Shown here: in pieces, positions 6,755-13,892 of the stretch
Layout: each line of letters begins with the position of its first letter
Numbering within the stretch: position 1 is the stretch's first letter
IMG/VR virus record: IMGVR_UViG_3300020233_000057
Location: 49,069-113,068 of that record
DNA length: 64,000 bases
Strand: one strand, 5' to 3'
From: a virus
Position numbers and translations under genes: made by a program
The notes under the pieces: model-generated
What the model was told of the DNA's origin: nothing
The model's database searches: none
The model's input: only the letters and a program-made list of their open reading frames with translations

Positions 6755-6930
6755 GCGCGCGAGCTATGTGGCCGTATGAGCTGAAGCTAGAGGACGGCCG
6801 TACCGTCACGGTGAACGGTACTGACGGGATACACGCGGCGCACCGTGCCGCGGACATCTACCACCAAGGGGTTGTGGCGTGGCGGACCCCAGCGGTGCAA
6901 CTACGGGTAGGCATGGGGGACGAACCATGA
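6751..6930 (+). CDS. Hypothetical protein, 59 aa
   Basis: GTG in a GTGA overlap. The pattern ELKLEDGRTVTVNGTDGIHAA reads like a small beta-rich domain: phage proteins of this shape are common but unnamed. Fourth gene of the coupled cluster. Confidence 0.6.
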   Translation: MSARAMWPYELKLEDGRTVTVNGTDGIHAAHRAADIYHQGVVAWRTPAVQLRVGMGDEP

Positions 6931-7025
6931 GCGGCGGGGTAGCCACCACCCTGCTAGCCGTATGGTGGGTTACTTTGATTGCCGCCTACCTCTGCGGGGT
7001 AGCGGCCGGGCGCGGCGGCAGATAG
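6927..7025 (+). CDS. Tiny membrane protein, 32 aa
   Basis: ATGA overlap. One hydrophobic helix (residues 6-26, TTLLAVWWVTLIAAYLCGVA) then GRGGR. Last gene of the coupled cluster; too short for the usual gene size cut-offs. Confidence 0.6.
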   Translation: MSGGVATTLLAVWWVTLIAAYLCGVAAGRGGR

Positions 7026-7076
7026 CCCGGGCTCATGTGACTGGACGCCCGTGTCCCTCGGGTCTACAAAATCTGC

Positions 7077-7105
7077 TTGACAGCATCGCGCGCCGATGGT
7101 AGAGT
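7077..7105 (+). promoter_or_regulatory. Early-family promoter
   Basis: TTGACA, 17-nt spacer with CGCGCG, TAGAGT, then TTGTCAGCAA. Confidence 0.75.
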
Positions 7106-7142
7106 TCTGTTGTCAGCAAAAGCCAACCGACAGGGGAAAGAC

Positions 7143-7361
7143 ATGGACATGGAACTAATCATGCGGAGGCTCAGCACGCTACAGGGCATAGCGGAGCGCC
7201 TAGGGGATATCAGGGACGCCGACCGTCGCACAGATCGACCTACAGCCCCCATGGACTGCGCTCTACAAGACATAGGGTGGCACCGACAGGCCCGCAAGAC
7301 CGCCGCAGAAGAGATCGCTGCTATAGCAGACGATATCGAAACTGCCCTCACGGGACAGTAA
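7143..7361 (+). CDS. Helical hypothetical protein, 72 aa
   Basis: ATG after GGGGAAAG, chosen because an upstream start would precede the transcript start. Two long helices rich in Ala, Arg, Glu and Ile (MRRLSTLQGIAERLG, TAAEEIAAIADDIETAL) suggest a coiled coil. A GC-rich hairpin at 7372-7394 follows. Confidence 0.7.
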   Translation: MDMELIMRRLSTLQGIAERLGDIRDADRRTDRPTAPMDCALQDIGWHRQARKTAAEEIAAIADDIETALTGQ

Positions 7362-7495
7362 CGCGGTAACCGTAGCAGCCCCCGCGGCCGCTACGACATC
7401 GGGTATCCAGTCCCACACGTTTCGGATGCTGTGTGGTGATCCAGTCTGGGTGGTTCTATGGGTTTTGGGGTGTGGAAGATTCTTCGTTTCGGGGG

Positions 7496-7524
7496 TTGAC
7501 ATCTTCGCGCGCATGTGTGAGGGT
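7496..7524 (+). promoter_or_regulatory. Early-family promoter
   Basis: TTGACA, 17-nt spacer with CGCGCG, GAGGGT, then GTGTCAGCA. The upstream 60 bp resemble those of the paralogous gene at 3184. Confidence 0.65.
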
Positions 7525-7564
7525 ATGAGTGTCAGCAGATCACCTACGAAAAGGAGATGAACGC

Positions 7565-7942
7565 ATGAGCAACCCTACATGCGATGACCGCATCGAAGGG
7601 CACTTGCGTAGCCGTATAGAGGACCTTGCCCATATGCACGCCGTCATCAATCAGGATGGTGGCGTGATCGACGGGGAAGACGTAACCTCCGACGACGCGC
7701 TTGATAGGATCGCCGAATACGCTCTAGGGATAGAGACACATACCACTATGGTGGTGCTCCTGTCCACGGGTGGCCCCGGCGATCAGCTGGAGGTGGAGAT
7801 CGAGCGCGGCACCTACGGGTGGGAACTCGCAGAGACATCCGCGGCGTACCGTTTCTCCGATTGGTTCGACGGGGCTACGATCCGGACCGCTGACCGTGAT
7901 GTGATGGAGTACCTGGAGAACATGGTACAGTATCTCACGTAG
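7565..7942 (+). CDS. Conserved phage protein with STGGPGD motif, 125 aa (paralogue)
   Basis: Paralogue of 3184-3564: same start MSNPTC, same GLE/DVTSDDAL helix, same STGGPGDQLEVEI strand and a related YRFSDWFDGAT end. AAGGAGATG stands 8 nt before the ATG. Two diverged copies in one genome suggest distinct targets. Function unknown. Confidence 0.8.
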   Translation: MSNPTCDDRIEGHLRSRIEDLAHMHAVINQDGGVIDGEDVTSDDALDRIAEYALGIETHTTMVVLLSTGGPGDQLEVEIERGTYGWELAETSAAYRFSDWFDGATIRTADRDVMEYLENMVQYLT

Positions 7943-7954
7943 ACTCCCTGTGGT

Positions 7955-8005
7955 GTGTGCCCTGTAGGGTAGCGTGGCATGCTCCGCGCACCCTACGGGG
8001 CACAC
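7955..8005 (+). terminator. Long hairpin after gene 7565-7942
   Basis: GTGTGCCCTGTAGGGT (7955-7970) pairs with ACCCTACGGGGCACAC (7990-8005), 16 bp with one wobble/mismatch. Confidence 0.7.
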
Positions 8006-8009
8006 GTCT

Positions 8010-8610
8010 GTTTTGCCGTGACGCCGCCCCCACCTGTACCGTTGCCGCTACTGTCGCTGCTGTCCCCTGTAGCCCGCGGGTGCCCTCAGGTGGCCTCTGT
8101 AGGTGGCTCTAGGCGGCCACTGTCCCCAAGGGTAGGGTTGGGTTTGTTGCCTCTACGGGTGCCGTCGGTAGTTTCATGCGGGGACAGGGGCCGTCTGCCA
8201 TATGTCTAGCGTGCACCGTATGACATATGAGACATAGCGGCCAGGGGCATCTAACACGCTTTGCCTAGTGGCAGGGCAGCACCCGGGCGGCATGTAACCG
8301 TGTAGCCACGCTACAGTTTGGACGCCCTTCGCGCTACCGTTGGGACACGCGGCTACGCCTCTGCCGCTCCGCTCTAGCGCTTCCATGTGACGCGTCCCCC
8401 CTTGTTAGATACGTTAGATCTCATTAGATACTGTATCTATAATCAGGTACAAACATATGATTAGATACAGAGTCTCTAATCAGCACAAATCACCTATACC
8501 ATCAAATCCGATCATCCGATCCGACGGTCCGACCCGATGGTCCGATCCGACCGAACACGTGTTCCAGTACCCCCCGGGGTCCGATGGTTCGGGTGGATGG
8601 TCGGACCCGA
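8010..8610. other. Gene-free region with repeats
   Basis: No convincing gene. 8010-8390 is GC-rich with no frame backed by a start signal. 8400-8480 has repeats of TTAGATAC and the inverted repeat GATTAGA-N9-TCTAATC (8459-8481). 8510-8620 has alternating CCGATGGTCCGA-type repeats in both orientations around the operator at 8553. Confidence 0.5.
8553..8564. promoter_or_regulatory. Operator GAACACGTGTTC
   Basis: Fully palindromic GAAC-N4-GTTC inside the repeat block. Confidence 0.55.
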
Positions 8611-8614
8611 TGGT

Positions 8615-8851
8615 CTATAGGCACCCCCATTCGGGTATGATGCAAGCCGAACCATCGGCGCCGCTACTGTTACAGTAGGTGCTGCCATCCTCATATAGGG
8701 TACAGGATGGTTCGCTTGGAATGGTTCGCTCTACAGGTATGTCGGTAGGGTGGCTACCTTTCCCGGCATCGTACCCCGTTCTCCATGTGAGCACTAGGGC
8801 CACTAGGGCGAGTAGAGCTACCATGGCGTATGTCTGTCTCCATGTGCGCAT
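8615..8851 (-). CDS. Membrane-anchored small cysteine protein, 78 aa (paralogue)
   Basis: ATG at 8851 behind GAGGT. Membrane helix at residues 8-25, then a short outside part with CTLYEDGSTYCNS and ACIIPEWGCL. Paralogue of 4173-4391; both are followed by the same repeat and operator block and preceded by the same promoter type, so the whole unit is duplicated. Confidence 0.7.
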   Translation of the reverse strand: MRTWRQTYAMVALLALVALVLTWRTGYDAGKGSHPTDIPVERTIPSEPSCTLYEDGSTYCNSSGADGSACIIPEWGCL

Positions 8852-8885
8852 AGGCGGACCTCTCGTTAGGTGATGTATCCCTACT

Positions 8886-8914
8886 AGTGTCGCGCGTCAT
8901 GGGGGGTGAGTCAA
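8886..8914 (-). promoter_or_regulatory. Early-family promoter, minus strand
   Basis: TTGACT, 17-nt spacer ending GACGCGC, GACACT. Same layout as 4427-4455. Confidence 0.7.
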
Positions 8915-9025
8915 GACCCAAAACCCGGTTCTGCCAGATGGCACTGGATGACGTGGCGGGGGCGAACGTTTGTACGTGGGTCGTTCGGCCGTGCCCGATA
9001 GGGTCTTTCGGCCTACCGTTTAGGC

Positions 9026-9054
9026 TTGACATGCTAGCCGCTATCTGGCAGACT
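9026..9054 (+). promoter_or_regulatory. Early-family promoter
   Basis: TTGACA, 17-nt spacer, CAGACT, then TTGTCAGCA. Preceded by the repeated block GGGTCTTTCGGCC (9001). Confidence 0.7.
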
Positions 9055-9088
9055 TGTCTTGTCAGCACAACTCTAGGGAGGTGAGAGA

Positions 9089-9271
9089 ATGCACGATACC
9101 ACCGAGATTGCTCGGGCCGACGTGGAGTACGCGGAGGGCCTAGACTTCTCTGAGCTTGAGGGGATCATGTCGGAAGGCGTGGCCGAGACCGCCGACGGCT
9201 GCATCGTAGAGCCCGACGGTAGGTGCCCGCATGGGCACCGTTCGCCGCTTCTGCTTCTGGGATACATCTAG
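9089..9271 (+). CDS. Small acidic protein with CPHGHRS motif, 60 aa
   Basis: ATG 6 nt after GGGAGGTGAG. An acidic helical N-terminus is followed by IVEPDGRCPHGHRSPLLLLGYI; the CPHGHxSxLLxLG ending is common in small actinobacteriophage proteins and looks like a partial zinc knuckle. Function unknown. Strong terminator follows. Confidence 0.8.
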   Translation: MHDTTEIARADVEYAEGLDFSELEGIMSEGVAETADGCIVEPDGRCPHGHRSPLLLLGYI

Positions 9272-9277
9272 ACGCTA

Positions 9278-9305
9278 GTGAGGTCGACCTAACGGTCGGC
9301 CTCAC
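9278..9305 (+). terminator. Hairpin after gene 9089-9271
   Basis: GTGAGGTCGACC pairs with GGTCGGCCTCAC (12 bp with one wobble, 4-nt loop). Confidence 0.75.
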
Positions 9306-9354
9306 ACGCGCGTCACCCACAAGGACTGGAAGGCCCCCACAGTTGCGGTGACTG

Positions 9355-9366
9355 GAACACACGTTC
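9355..9366. promoter_or_regulatory. Operator GAACACACGTTC
   Basis: GAAC-N4-GTTC 38 bp upstream of the promoter at 9405. Confidence 0.55.
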
Positions 9367-9404
9367 GCTCGCGGCGGTTAGCGCGTGTTTGGTAAACAAA
9401 ACAC

Positions 9405-9433
9405 TTGACGGCCGCGCGATAATGTGAGAGGCT
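9405..9433 (+). promoter_or_regulatory. Early-family promoter without a gene behind it
   Basis: TTGACG, spacer GCCGCGCGATAATGTGA, GAGGCT, then TTTCCTTGTAAACGAA. No convincing coding frame follows for about 360 nt. Confidence 0.7.
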
Positions 9434-9439
9434 TTCCTT

Positions 9440-9720
9440 GTAAACGAATCGGGACCCCCGAGGTGCCATCAAGCACGCCATATGAAACTACCCCTGACGG
9501 CTAACGATCACGTCCTACCTGGGAATGGTAGGCGATCCCTGAATGAAGGGTAGTGGATGGATGTGCCAAGTAGGTGAGCGAACGGGGAGAACGGGCTAGA
9601 CGGTAGCCGAGAGTAACCGCGGAGGTGCACCGATGCGGGGATGGTAGGCGACCCGATGGCCCGGCCCGATTCGGTACACCTGTACTGGATCGCTCACCCC
9701 CGGGCCACCCCCGATAGGGT
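9440..9720 (+). ncRNA. Candidate structured non-coding RNA
   Basis: Transcribed stretch between the promoter at 9405 and the next promoter at 9731, without any frame longer than about 30 codons that has a start signal. It holds two copies of GGRATGGTAGGCGAYCC (9512-9528 and 9636-9652) in otherwise different context, and several short complementary segments. No known RNA family recognised. Confidence 0.4.
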
Positions 9721-9730
9721 CTTTCGGCCC

Positions 9731-9759
9731 TTACCAAGCGCGCGATAGTGTGAGATACT
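9731..9759 (+). promoter_or_regulatory. Early-family promoter
   Basis: Weak -35 TTACCA, 17-nt spacer AGCGCGCGATAGTGTGA, GATACT, then TTGTCAGCAA. Preceded by GGGTCTTTCGGCCC. Confidence 0.7.
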
Positions 9760-9797
9760 TTCCTTGTCAGCAACCCTAGACCTCAGGAGGTCAAGAT

Positions 9798-9947
9798 ATG
9801 GACATAGAGAGGCAACGGGAGACGGTGCGAAGTGTTGTGGAGCGGTTGAGGGGGCAGATGTACCACCATCCAAAGGTACAGTATTTGCGTATCGACCGGC
9901 GAGAGGCCGAGGCACTTGTTGCAGTCAACCGGGAGGTCAAGACATGA
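9798..9947 (+). CDS. Charged helical hypothetical protein, 49 aa
   Basis: ATG 7 nt after AGGAGG. Mostly helical, rich in Arg/Glu (MDIERQRETVRSVVERLRG). First of three genes overlapping by ATGA/GTGA (9798-10266). Unknown function. Confidence 0.7.
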   Translation: MDIERQRETVRSVVERLRGQMYHHPKVQYLRIDRREAEALVAVNREVKT

Positions 9948-10108
9948 CGCGTAAGCACTACGAAAGGCTAGCCGCTATCGTGGCCAGCATACCTGGACAG
10001 GGTATCGGTCCCGAAAAGCTGGCTCACGTACTCGCGGACTTCTGTGAAGCAGACAGTAGCCGATTCAACCGCGAGCTGTTCATAGCCGCATGTGAGGTGC
10101 AACCGTGA
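9944..10108 (+). CDS. Hypothetical phage protein, 54 aa
   Basis: ATGA overlap. Starts MTRKHYERLAAIVASIPG, a pattern seen in many small actinobacteriophage proteins of unknown role, ending in NRELFIAACEVQP. Both parts look helical. Middle gene of the cluster. Confidence 0.75.
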   Translation: MTRKHYERLAAIVASIPGQGIGPEKLAHVLADFCEADSSRFNRELFIAACEVQP

Positions 10109-10266
10109 GCGAAACCTACAGGAGCCTCACCACCGGGCGCCCTATCGTCTTTGACGACGATAACGCGTATGACGCGTGGAAGGATGAGGAGATAGACCTG
10201 TACGGCACCCCGTGGCGCGAGCACCGCAACCCATGGCTGGAGGATGAGGACCGCTACAACCTTTAG
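10105..10266 (+). CDS. Acidic hypothetical protein, 53 aa
   Basis: GTG in a GTGA overlap. Very acidic with several aromatic residues (DDDNAYDAWKDEEIDLYG, EDEDRYNL). Could be a DNA mimic or a binding partner of the basic proteins nearby; unproven. Perfect 16-bp terminator follows. Confidence 0.65.
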   Translation: MSETYRSLTTGRPIVFDDDNAYDAWKDEEIDLYGTPWREHRNPWLEDEDRYNL

Positions 10267-10270
10267 CGAT

Positions 10271-10308
10271 GGCGGTAGGGTCAGACCATACAGTCTGACC
10301 CTACCGCC
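10271..10308 (+). terminator. Perfect 16-bp hairpin
   Basis: GGCGGTAGGGTCAGAC pairs with GTCTGACCCTACCGCC, 6-nt loop. Confidence 0.8.
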
Positions 10309-10353
10309 GCGCCCACCCCCGGGAGACTGGAAGGCCATTACCGTTGGCGCGAC

Positions 10354-10570
10354 GATGCCCCGGTGCAGATCACCGGGGCATCTCGGGCACGTTACGCAGC
10401 TTCCCTGCGCCACTAACCGGTGGAAGGGTCCGATTCTGTCCGCCTCAGACTTAGGCGGTCCGTGTTCTGTCGGTCCACGGCGCCGGGTACGTTACGCAGC
10501 TTCCCTGCGCCCCTTACCTGGGGAGGGGGCCTGTTCACACTAGGCCAAGGTGTATCTCTGCTACAAGGAA
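10354..10570 (-). ncRNA. Candidate minus-strand non-coding RNA with two identical hairpins
   Basis: Behind the minus promoter at 10571-10599. Two copies of GGCGCAGGGAAGCTGCGTAAC (minus sense) sit 100 nt apart (plus 10393-10413 and 10493-10513); each folds as CGCAG-GGAAG-CTGCG. Between them GACAGAA occurs twice around a CCGCCT...AGGCGG stem. The end is the stem GATGCCCCGGT/ACCGGGGCATC (10354-10382). No coding frame with a start signal. Confidence 0.45.
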
Positions 10571-10599
10571 AGTATCTCACACGGGGAGCTACAACACCA
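10571..10599 (-). promoter_or_regulatory. Early-family -10 region, minus strand
   Basis: Minus-strand GTGTGA-GATACT-TTCCTTGTAGCA matches the early family at the -10 and start region; the -35 (TGGTGT) is poor. Confidence 0.45.
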
Positions 10600-10736
10600 T
10601 AGGCCATTCGGCCTAATGCCATGCGAACCGTCTACATGAACCATCTAAACCCCCCTGGACTGGATGCCCGTCGCCGCGGTGACGGGAACGTTTACATGTG
10701 GGCCGTTCGGCCGTGCCCTGTAGGGTCTTTCGGCCC

Positions 10737-10765
10737 ATGACAGGCGCGCGATAGTGTGAGATACT
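10737..10765 (+). promoter_or_regulatory. Early-family promoter
   Basis: ATGACA, spacer GGCGCGCGATAGTGTGA, GATACT, TTGTCAGCAA. Again preceded by GGGTCTTTCGGCCC. Confidence 0.75.
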
Positions 10766-10801
10766 TTCCTTGTCAGCAACCCTAGACCTCAGGAGGTCTT
10801 G

Positions 10802-10996
10802 ATGCCCGCTTACCCCGCGACAGATGATTACCCCTTCGAGGTGGCATTTACCGCCGAGTGCTACCACTGCGAGAAGGAGACCTACGACGAGGCCGCCGCC
10901 GTCAACTACAAGGGCCACAAGGACACTCTCGCTACTACGTGCCAGCACTGCGGCGAGGCCCTCACCTACGACCCGAGCGACATATTCGGGCCTTGA
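10802..10996 (+). CDS. Small zinc-ribbon protein, 64 aa
   Basis: ATG 5 nt after AGGAGGTC. CYHC (residues 20-23) and CQHC (47-50) form a two-CxxC zinc ribbon, length about 30 residues between pairs. Likely a zinc-binding adaptor or DNA/RNA binder. Stands alone between promoter and a GC-rich hairpin (11009-11030). Confidence 0.75.
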   Translation: MPAYPATDDYPFEVAFTAECYHCEKETYDEAAAVNYKGHKDTLATTCQHCGEALTYDPSDIFGP

Positions 10997-11062
10997 CAGA
11001 GCAGTAGGGGCGGGCCTCACGGCCCACCCTACAGCCGCGCCCACACCGCCCCGGGGCGACTG

Positions 11063-11074
11063 GAACACGTGTTC
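11063..11074. promoter_or_regulatory. Operator GAACACGTGTTC
   Basis: Perfect palindrome 38 bp upstream of the promoter of the CCA-adding gene. Confidence 0.6.
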
Positions 11075-11112
11075 GCTCGCGGCTGTTAGCGCGTGTTTGG
11101 TAAACAAAACCC

Positions 11113-11141
11113 TTGACGGACGCGCGATAGTGCTGTATACT
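11113..11141 (+). promoter_or_regulatory. Early-family promoter, strongest match
   Basis: TTGACG, spacer GACGCGCGATAGTGCTG, TATACT, then CTGTCAGCAA. Drives cca and the phosphatase gene. Confidence 0.85.
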
Positions 11142-11175
11142 TTTTCTGTCAGCAACCAACGGCCCGGAGGGGATC

Positions 11176-11889
11176 ATGGCAGACATCAAAATGTTTGAGG
11201 TAGGGGGGTGCGTACGCGATGACCTCATGGGTATCCCTACAAAGGATATCGACTTTGCCGTTATCGCTCCCTCGTTCCAAGCCATGCGCTCACACCTTGT
11301 CGCCGAGGGTTTCGTGTTGCACGTGGAACATCCTGAGTTTGTCACTATCCGCGCAGGGGTGCCGAAAGGGCACGTGTTGCGGGAACGTACTCGGGATGCA
11401 GATTTTGTGCTGGCGCGTAAAGATTCCGCCGGTAGCGACGGTCGCCGCCCTGATTTTGTGGAGCCCGGCACGCTAGCCGATGATCTGGCACGCCGAGATT
11501 TCACCGTGAACGCTATGGCTCGCGACCCTCTCACGGGGGACCTTATCGACCCTCACGGCGGTCAAGACGACCTCCGTAACGGGGTGCTCAGGTTCGTTGG
11601 TAATCCTTCGGAGCGCATAGCAGAGGACGGGCTACGCGTGCTACGCGGGTTGCGCTTCTGCATAACCAAGGGCCTAGAGCCTACGGTCGATACTTGGGAT
11701 GCGCTATGCAGCCGTGATGCGGCCCGCATGCTGGGGCTAGTGAGTGCAGAACGTGTACGCGATGAGGTCGAGCGTATGATGGTTCACAACACGTTAGGTA
11801 CACTTGACCTAATGGCCGACATTCCGGCTCTGACGCGTTTGCATATCTTTCGTGATGGGCTCAGGTTGAGCGCTACGCTAGCCCAATGA
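11176..11889 (+). CDS. cca: CCA-adding enzyme / tRNA nucleotidyltransferase
   Basis: ATG 6 nt after GGAGGGG. Class II nucleotidyltransferase signatures: GGCVRDDLMG and DIDFAV (catalytic Asp pair, residues 10-28), LARRDFTVNAMA (115-126), and SERIAEDGLRVLRGLRF (150-166), the template-binding helix. Adds or repairs the 3' CCA tail of tRNAs. At 237 aa it is shorter than cellular enzymes (about 400+), lacking the body and tail domains. The phage carries many tRNA genes, most without an encoded CCA, so this enzyme would mature or repair them. Coupled to the next gene by ATGA. Confidence 0.85.
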   Translation: MADIKMFEVGGCVRDDLMGIPTKDIDFAVIAPSFQAMRSHLVAEGFVLHVEHPEFVTIRAGVPKGHVLRERTRDADFVLARKDSAGSDGRRPDFVEPGTLADDLARRDFTVNAMARDPLTGDLIDPHGGQDDLRNGVLRFVGNPSERIAEDGLRVLRGLRFCITKGLEPTVDTWDALCSRDAARMLGLVSAERVRDEVERMMVHNTLGTLDLMADIPALTRLHIFRDGLRLSATLAQ

Positions 11890-12362
11890 GACCCCCTGCC
11901 GTTATTTTCGATCGTGATGGCACTCTTGCTAGTGTCGCGTACATTGCGCCGCTTGACCGCTCGGGTAGCGCGTGGCGGCAATACAACGCAGCTCTACCCT
12001 TTGATGCCCCTGTACCTGTAGTGGCGGCTCTGTTGCGTTCTATCCGGCCCGGGGTGGTGCGCATAATGACAAGCGGCCGTGCGGCGGGAGACCATGTAGG
12101 GGACACTCACCGCCGCTTATTGATGACCGCGTGGCTACGTAAGCACGCCCTACCTATTGACGTGCTCATCATGCGTAAAGGTGGTGACCAACGTAGAGAC
12201 TCGGTGGTGAAAGAAGAGATATACCGTGAGCAGATAGCCCCGTTCTATGATGTCCGCTACGTTGTTGACGACCGGCAACAAGTGGTAGATATGTGGCGGG
12301 AGATAGGGCTACCTGTCTTGCAGGTGGTCGACCCTAGGATACTTCCACCTATCGCACGGTAG
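11886..12362 (+). CDS. HAD-family polynucleotide 3'-phosphatase
   Basis: Overlaps cca by ATGA. HAD motif I FDRDGTLA (residues 8-15), motif II TSGRAAG, motif III region KGGDQRRDSVVKEEIY and motif IV VVDDRQQVVDMW match the phosphatase domain of T4 Pnkp (PseT), which removes 2',3'-cyclic or 3' phosphates from cut RNA ends. The kinase half is absent here; a separate kinase is at 44441. Joint operon with cca points to tRNA repair. Confident on fold, fair on substrate. Confidence 0.75.
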   Translation: MRPPAVIFDRDGTLASVAYIAPLDRSGSAWRQYNAALPFDAPVPVVAALLRSIRPGVVRIMTSGRAAGDHVGDTHRRLLMTAWLRKHALPIDVLIMRKGGDQRRDSVVKEEIYREQIAPFYDVRYVVDDRQQVVDMWREIGLPVLQVVDPRILPPIAR

Positions 12363-12454
12363 GCGCCGCCGGTAGGACTGGAAGGCGTGGGGTGCTGTGC
12401 CGCTGTGGTGCTGTGCGCGGCGTGCTTGTACGCTTGCGAGTTGTTGCGCAGTGG

Positions 12455-12895
12455 CTAGGACCACCCTATGTCAAAGTTGTTGAACTTGGCCTCTGTCGCT
12501 AGTGCCACTAGGCGCCCCATAACGTTCTCGTAGTAGCCCTCAGGTACACCGCACTCGACTATGGTCGCATGCCCGTAGGTGTCCTCCGTGGGGGCTGCGC
12601 CGGTGTCGTCGCGCCCTACGTTTGCCACTAGTGCGCGGCCTAGCATGTCGTCTGCTGCGACGGTGCCGCAGTAGTCGAAAGGGATACCGAGGCGCTCTAG
12701 CACCATCTCTGCGTTACTGTTGGACAGGTTGACGCGTAGAGCGCACTTGTGGCATGCCTCTGTGGCCTCATGCATGTGGTCACAGTAGAAGTAGAGCTGT
12801 TGCTCATCGCACCCCCCGGGGATGGGACAGGTGTGATTGCAGAAGGTTTCGGAGGCGCGGGGGCCTTCCGTGTGGAATCCGAACGTTATGGACAT
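12455..12895 (-). CDS. Cysteine-rich hypothetical protein, 146 aa
   Basis: ATG at 12895 chosen for AGGAG 5 nt upstream. Cys/His-rich N-terminal half (CNHTCPIPGGC, CDHMHEATEACHKC) probably binds zinc; the rest is mixed. It sits on the opposite strand to its neighbours and has its own TATAGT promoter. Family not recognised. Confidence 0.7.
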   Translation of the reverse strand: MSITFGFHTEGPRASETFCNHTCPIPGGCDEQQLYFYCDHMHEATEACHKCALRVNLSNSNAEMVLERLGIPFDYCGTVAADDMLGRALVANVGRDDTGAAPTEDTYGHATIVECGVPEGYYENVMGRLVALATEAKFNNFDIGWS

Positions 12896-12929
12896 GGGGT
12901 CTCCTGTGGGTAGGTTGCTGACATGAATC

Positions 12930-12958
12930 ACTATAGGGGCTAGCGGCTAGCAGTGCAA
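12930..12958 (-). promoter_or_regulatory. Promoter TTGCAC-17-TATAGT, minus strand
   Basis: Followed by ATGTCAGCAACC, the early-family leader. Drives 12895-12455. Confidence 0.75.
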
Positions 12959-13151
12959 GCCGTAACTATAGGCCGTTCGACTCATTACGATCCAATGGTG
13001 CACCGTGCAGCATCGGGCGGGACTGGATGCGTAGCATTTATGTAACGTTCGTTCCATTTATGCTGTAACGCAACCGTAATACCCTCGCGCGCCTTTCGAC
13101 ATGCCAGTAGGGTACTATCATCATGTCAGCAAGTCCCAAGGGGGTGAACGA

Positions 13152-13280
13152 ATGACTAAGCGTCAGCTCACAGAGCGACAGAAGGCCCGCAAGGTTCGCA
13201 AGACCTCAGCGGCAGAGGACAGAGCCGCAGAATGGGTGGAGGCCCGCGGCGGCGCCGTGCTCGTAGAGTACTCCAACTGA
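13152..13280 (+). CDS. Small basic protein, 42 aa
   Basis: ATG 5 nt after GGGGGTGA, behind the leader TGTCAGCAAG. Basic helical N-terminus (MTKRQLTERQKARKVRKT) and an acidic/hydrophobic end. Similar in style to the gene at 13595. Possible nucleic-acid binding peptide. The promoter is not clear (GGGTACTATC around 13112). Confidence 0.6.
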   Translation: MTKRQLTERQKARKVRKTSAAEDRAAEWVEARGGAVLVEYSN

Positions 13281-13334
13281 CTAAGACTCGGCCCCGCCTA
13301 GGGGGTGGCAACAGAAACCTAGGCCCCTCCCGGG

Positions 13335-13458
13335 GGTGCCTCTAGAGGGGTGTATCAACTCAAGCGCAGCCGACCAACTAGGCCGGTGTAGTGCACGTGT
13401 GGCAGCACGTAGGCCCCTGCCAGGGCATGGAGAGGTGATACACCCCACTAGAGGCGCC
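13335..13458. repeat. Long inverted repeat, 23-bp arms, 78-nt interior
   Basis: Arms 13335-13357 and 13436-13458 (GGTGCCTCTAG-GGGGTGTATCA and its complement) match at 21 of 23 positions. The interior has smaller stems (GGCAG...CTGCC). It follows the gene 13152-13280 and may be a structured 3' end or a separate RNA element. No coding frame with a start signal. Confidence 0.6.
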
Positions 13459-13479
13459 GCCGCGCAACCCCCGGGACTG

Positions 13480-13491
13480 GAACACGTGTTC
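13480..13491. promoter_or_regulatory. Operator GAACACGTGTTC
   Basis: Same operator and spacing as at 11063. Confidence 0.6.
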
Positions 13492-13529
13492 GCTCGCGGT
13501 TGTTAGCGCGTGTTTGGTAAACAAAACCC

Positions 13530-13558
13530 TTGCCGGGCGCGCGATAGTGTGAGATACT
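13530..13558 (+). promoter_or_regulatory. Early-family promoter
   Basis: TTGCCG, spacer GGCGCGCGATAGTGTGA, GATACT, TTGTCAGCAA. Confidence 0.75.
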
Positions 13559-13594
13559 TCCCTTGTCAGCAACCACCGATCAGGAGCAACGATC

Positions 13595-13735
13595 ATGCAG
13601 AGTCCCACGAGCACCTCAGTTCGCAAGGCCACCCCCGGAATGACCGAGTGGGGTAGCAAGGCCCGCAAGGCTGAGGCGAAGGCCCGCAAGGCCAGCACTC
13701 GCCGTGCAGCCATCACAGAGGCCCGCGAGGGCTGA
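13595..13735 (+). CDS. Basic Ala/Lys/Arg-rich protein, 46 aa
   Basis: ATG after AGGAGCAACG. The middle repeats KARKA three times (residues 22-34), giving a strongly basic helix as in histone-like tails. Likely binds DNA or RNA; target unknown. Confidence 0.65.
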   Translation: MQSPTSTSVRKATPGMTEWGSKARKAEAKARKASTRRAAITEAREG

Positions 13736-13892
13736 GGCTCAACAGAGAGGGAGGGGCGCAGGGGAGCGCCCTTTCTTCGCGTACGGGCACGTGTACACCC
13801 CTGAGGGGCCGCGTGGTGGGGCTCGACCTAGCGGCAGCGGGCGGCGCTCGACCATCTAAACGGACGGTCCCGGTCATCTGGACTGGAACGCC

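Noticed and set aside
8174-8386. Minus-strand 70-codon frame in the gene-free region
   Set aside because: No start signal or promoter, composition typical of a shadow frame in GC-rich DNA.
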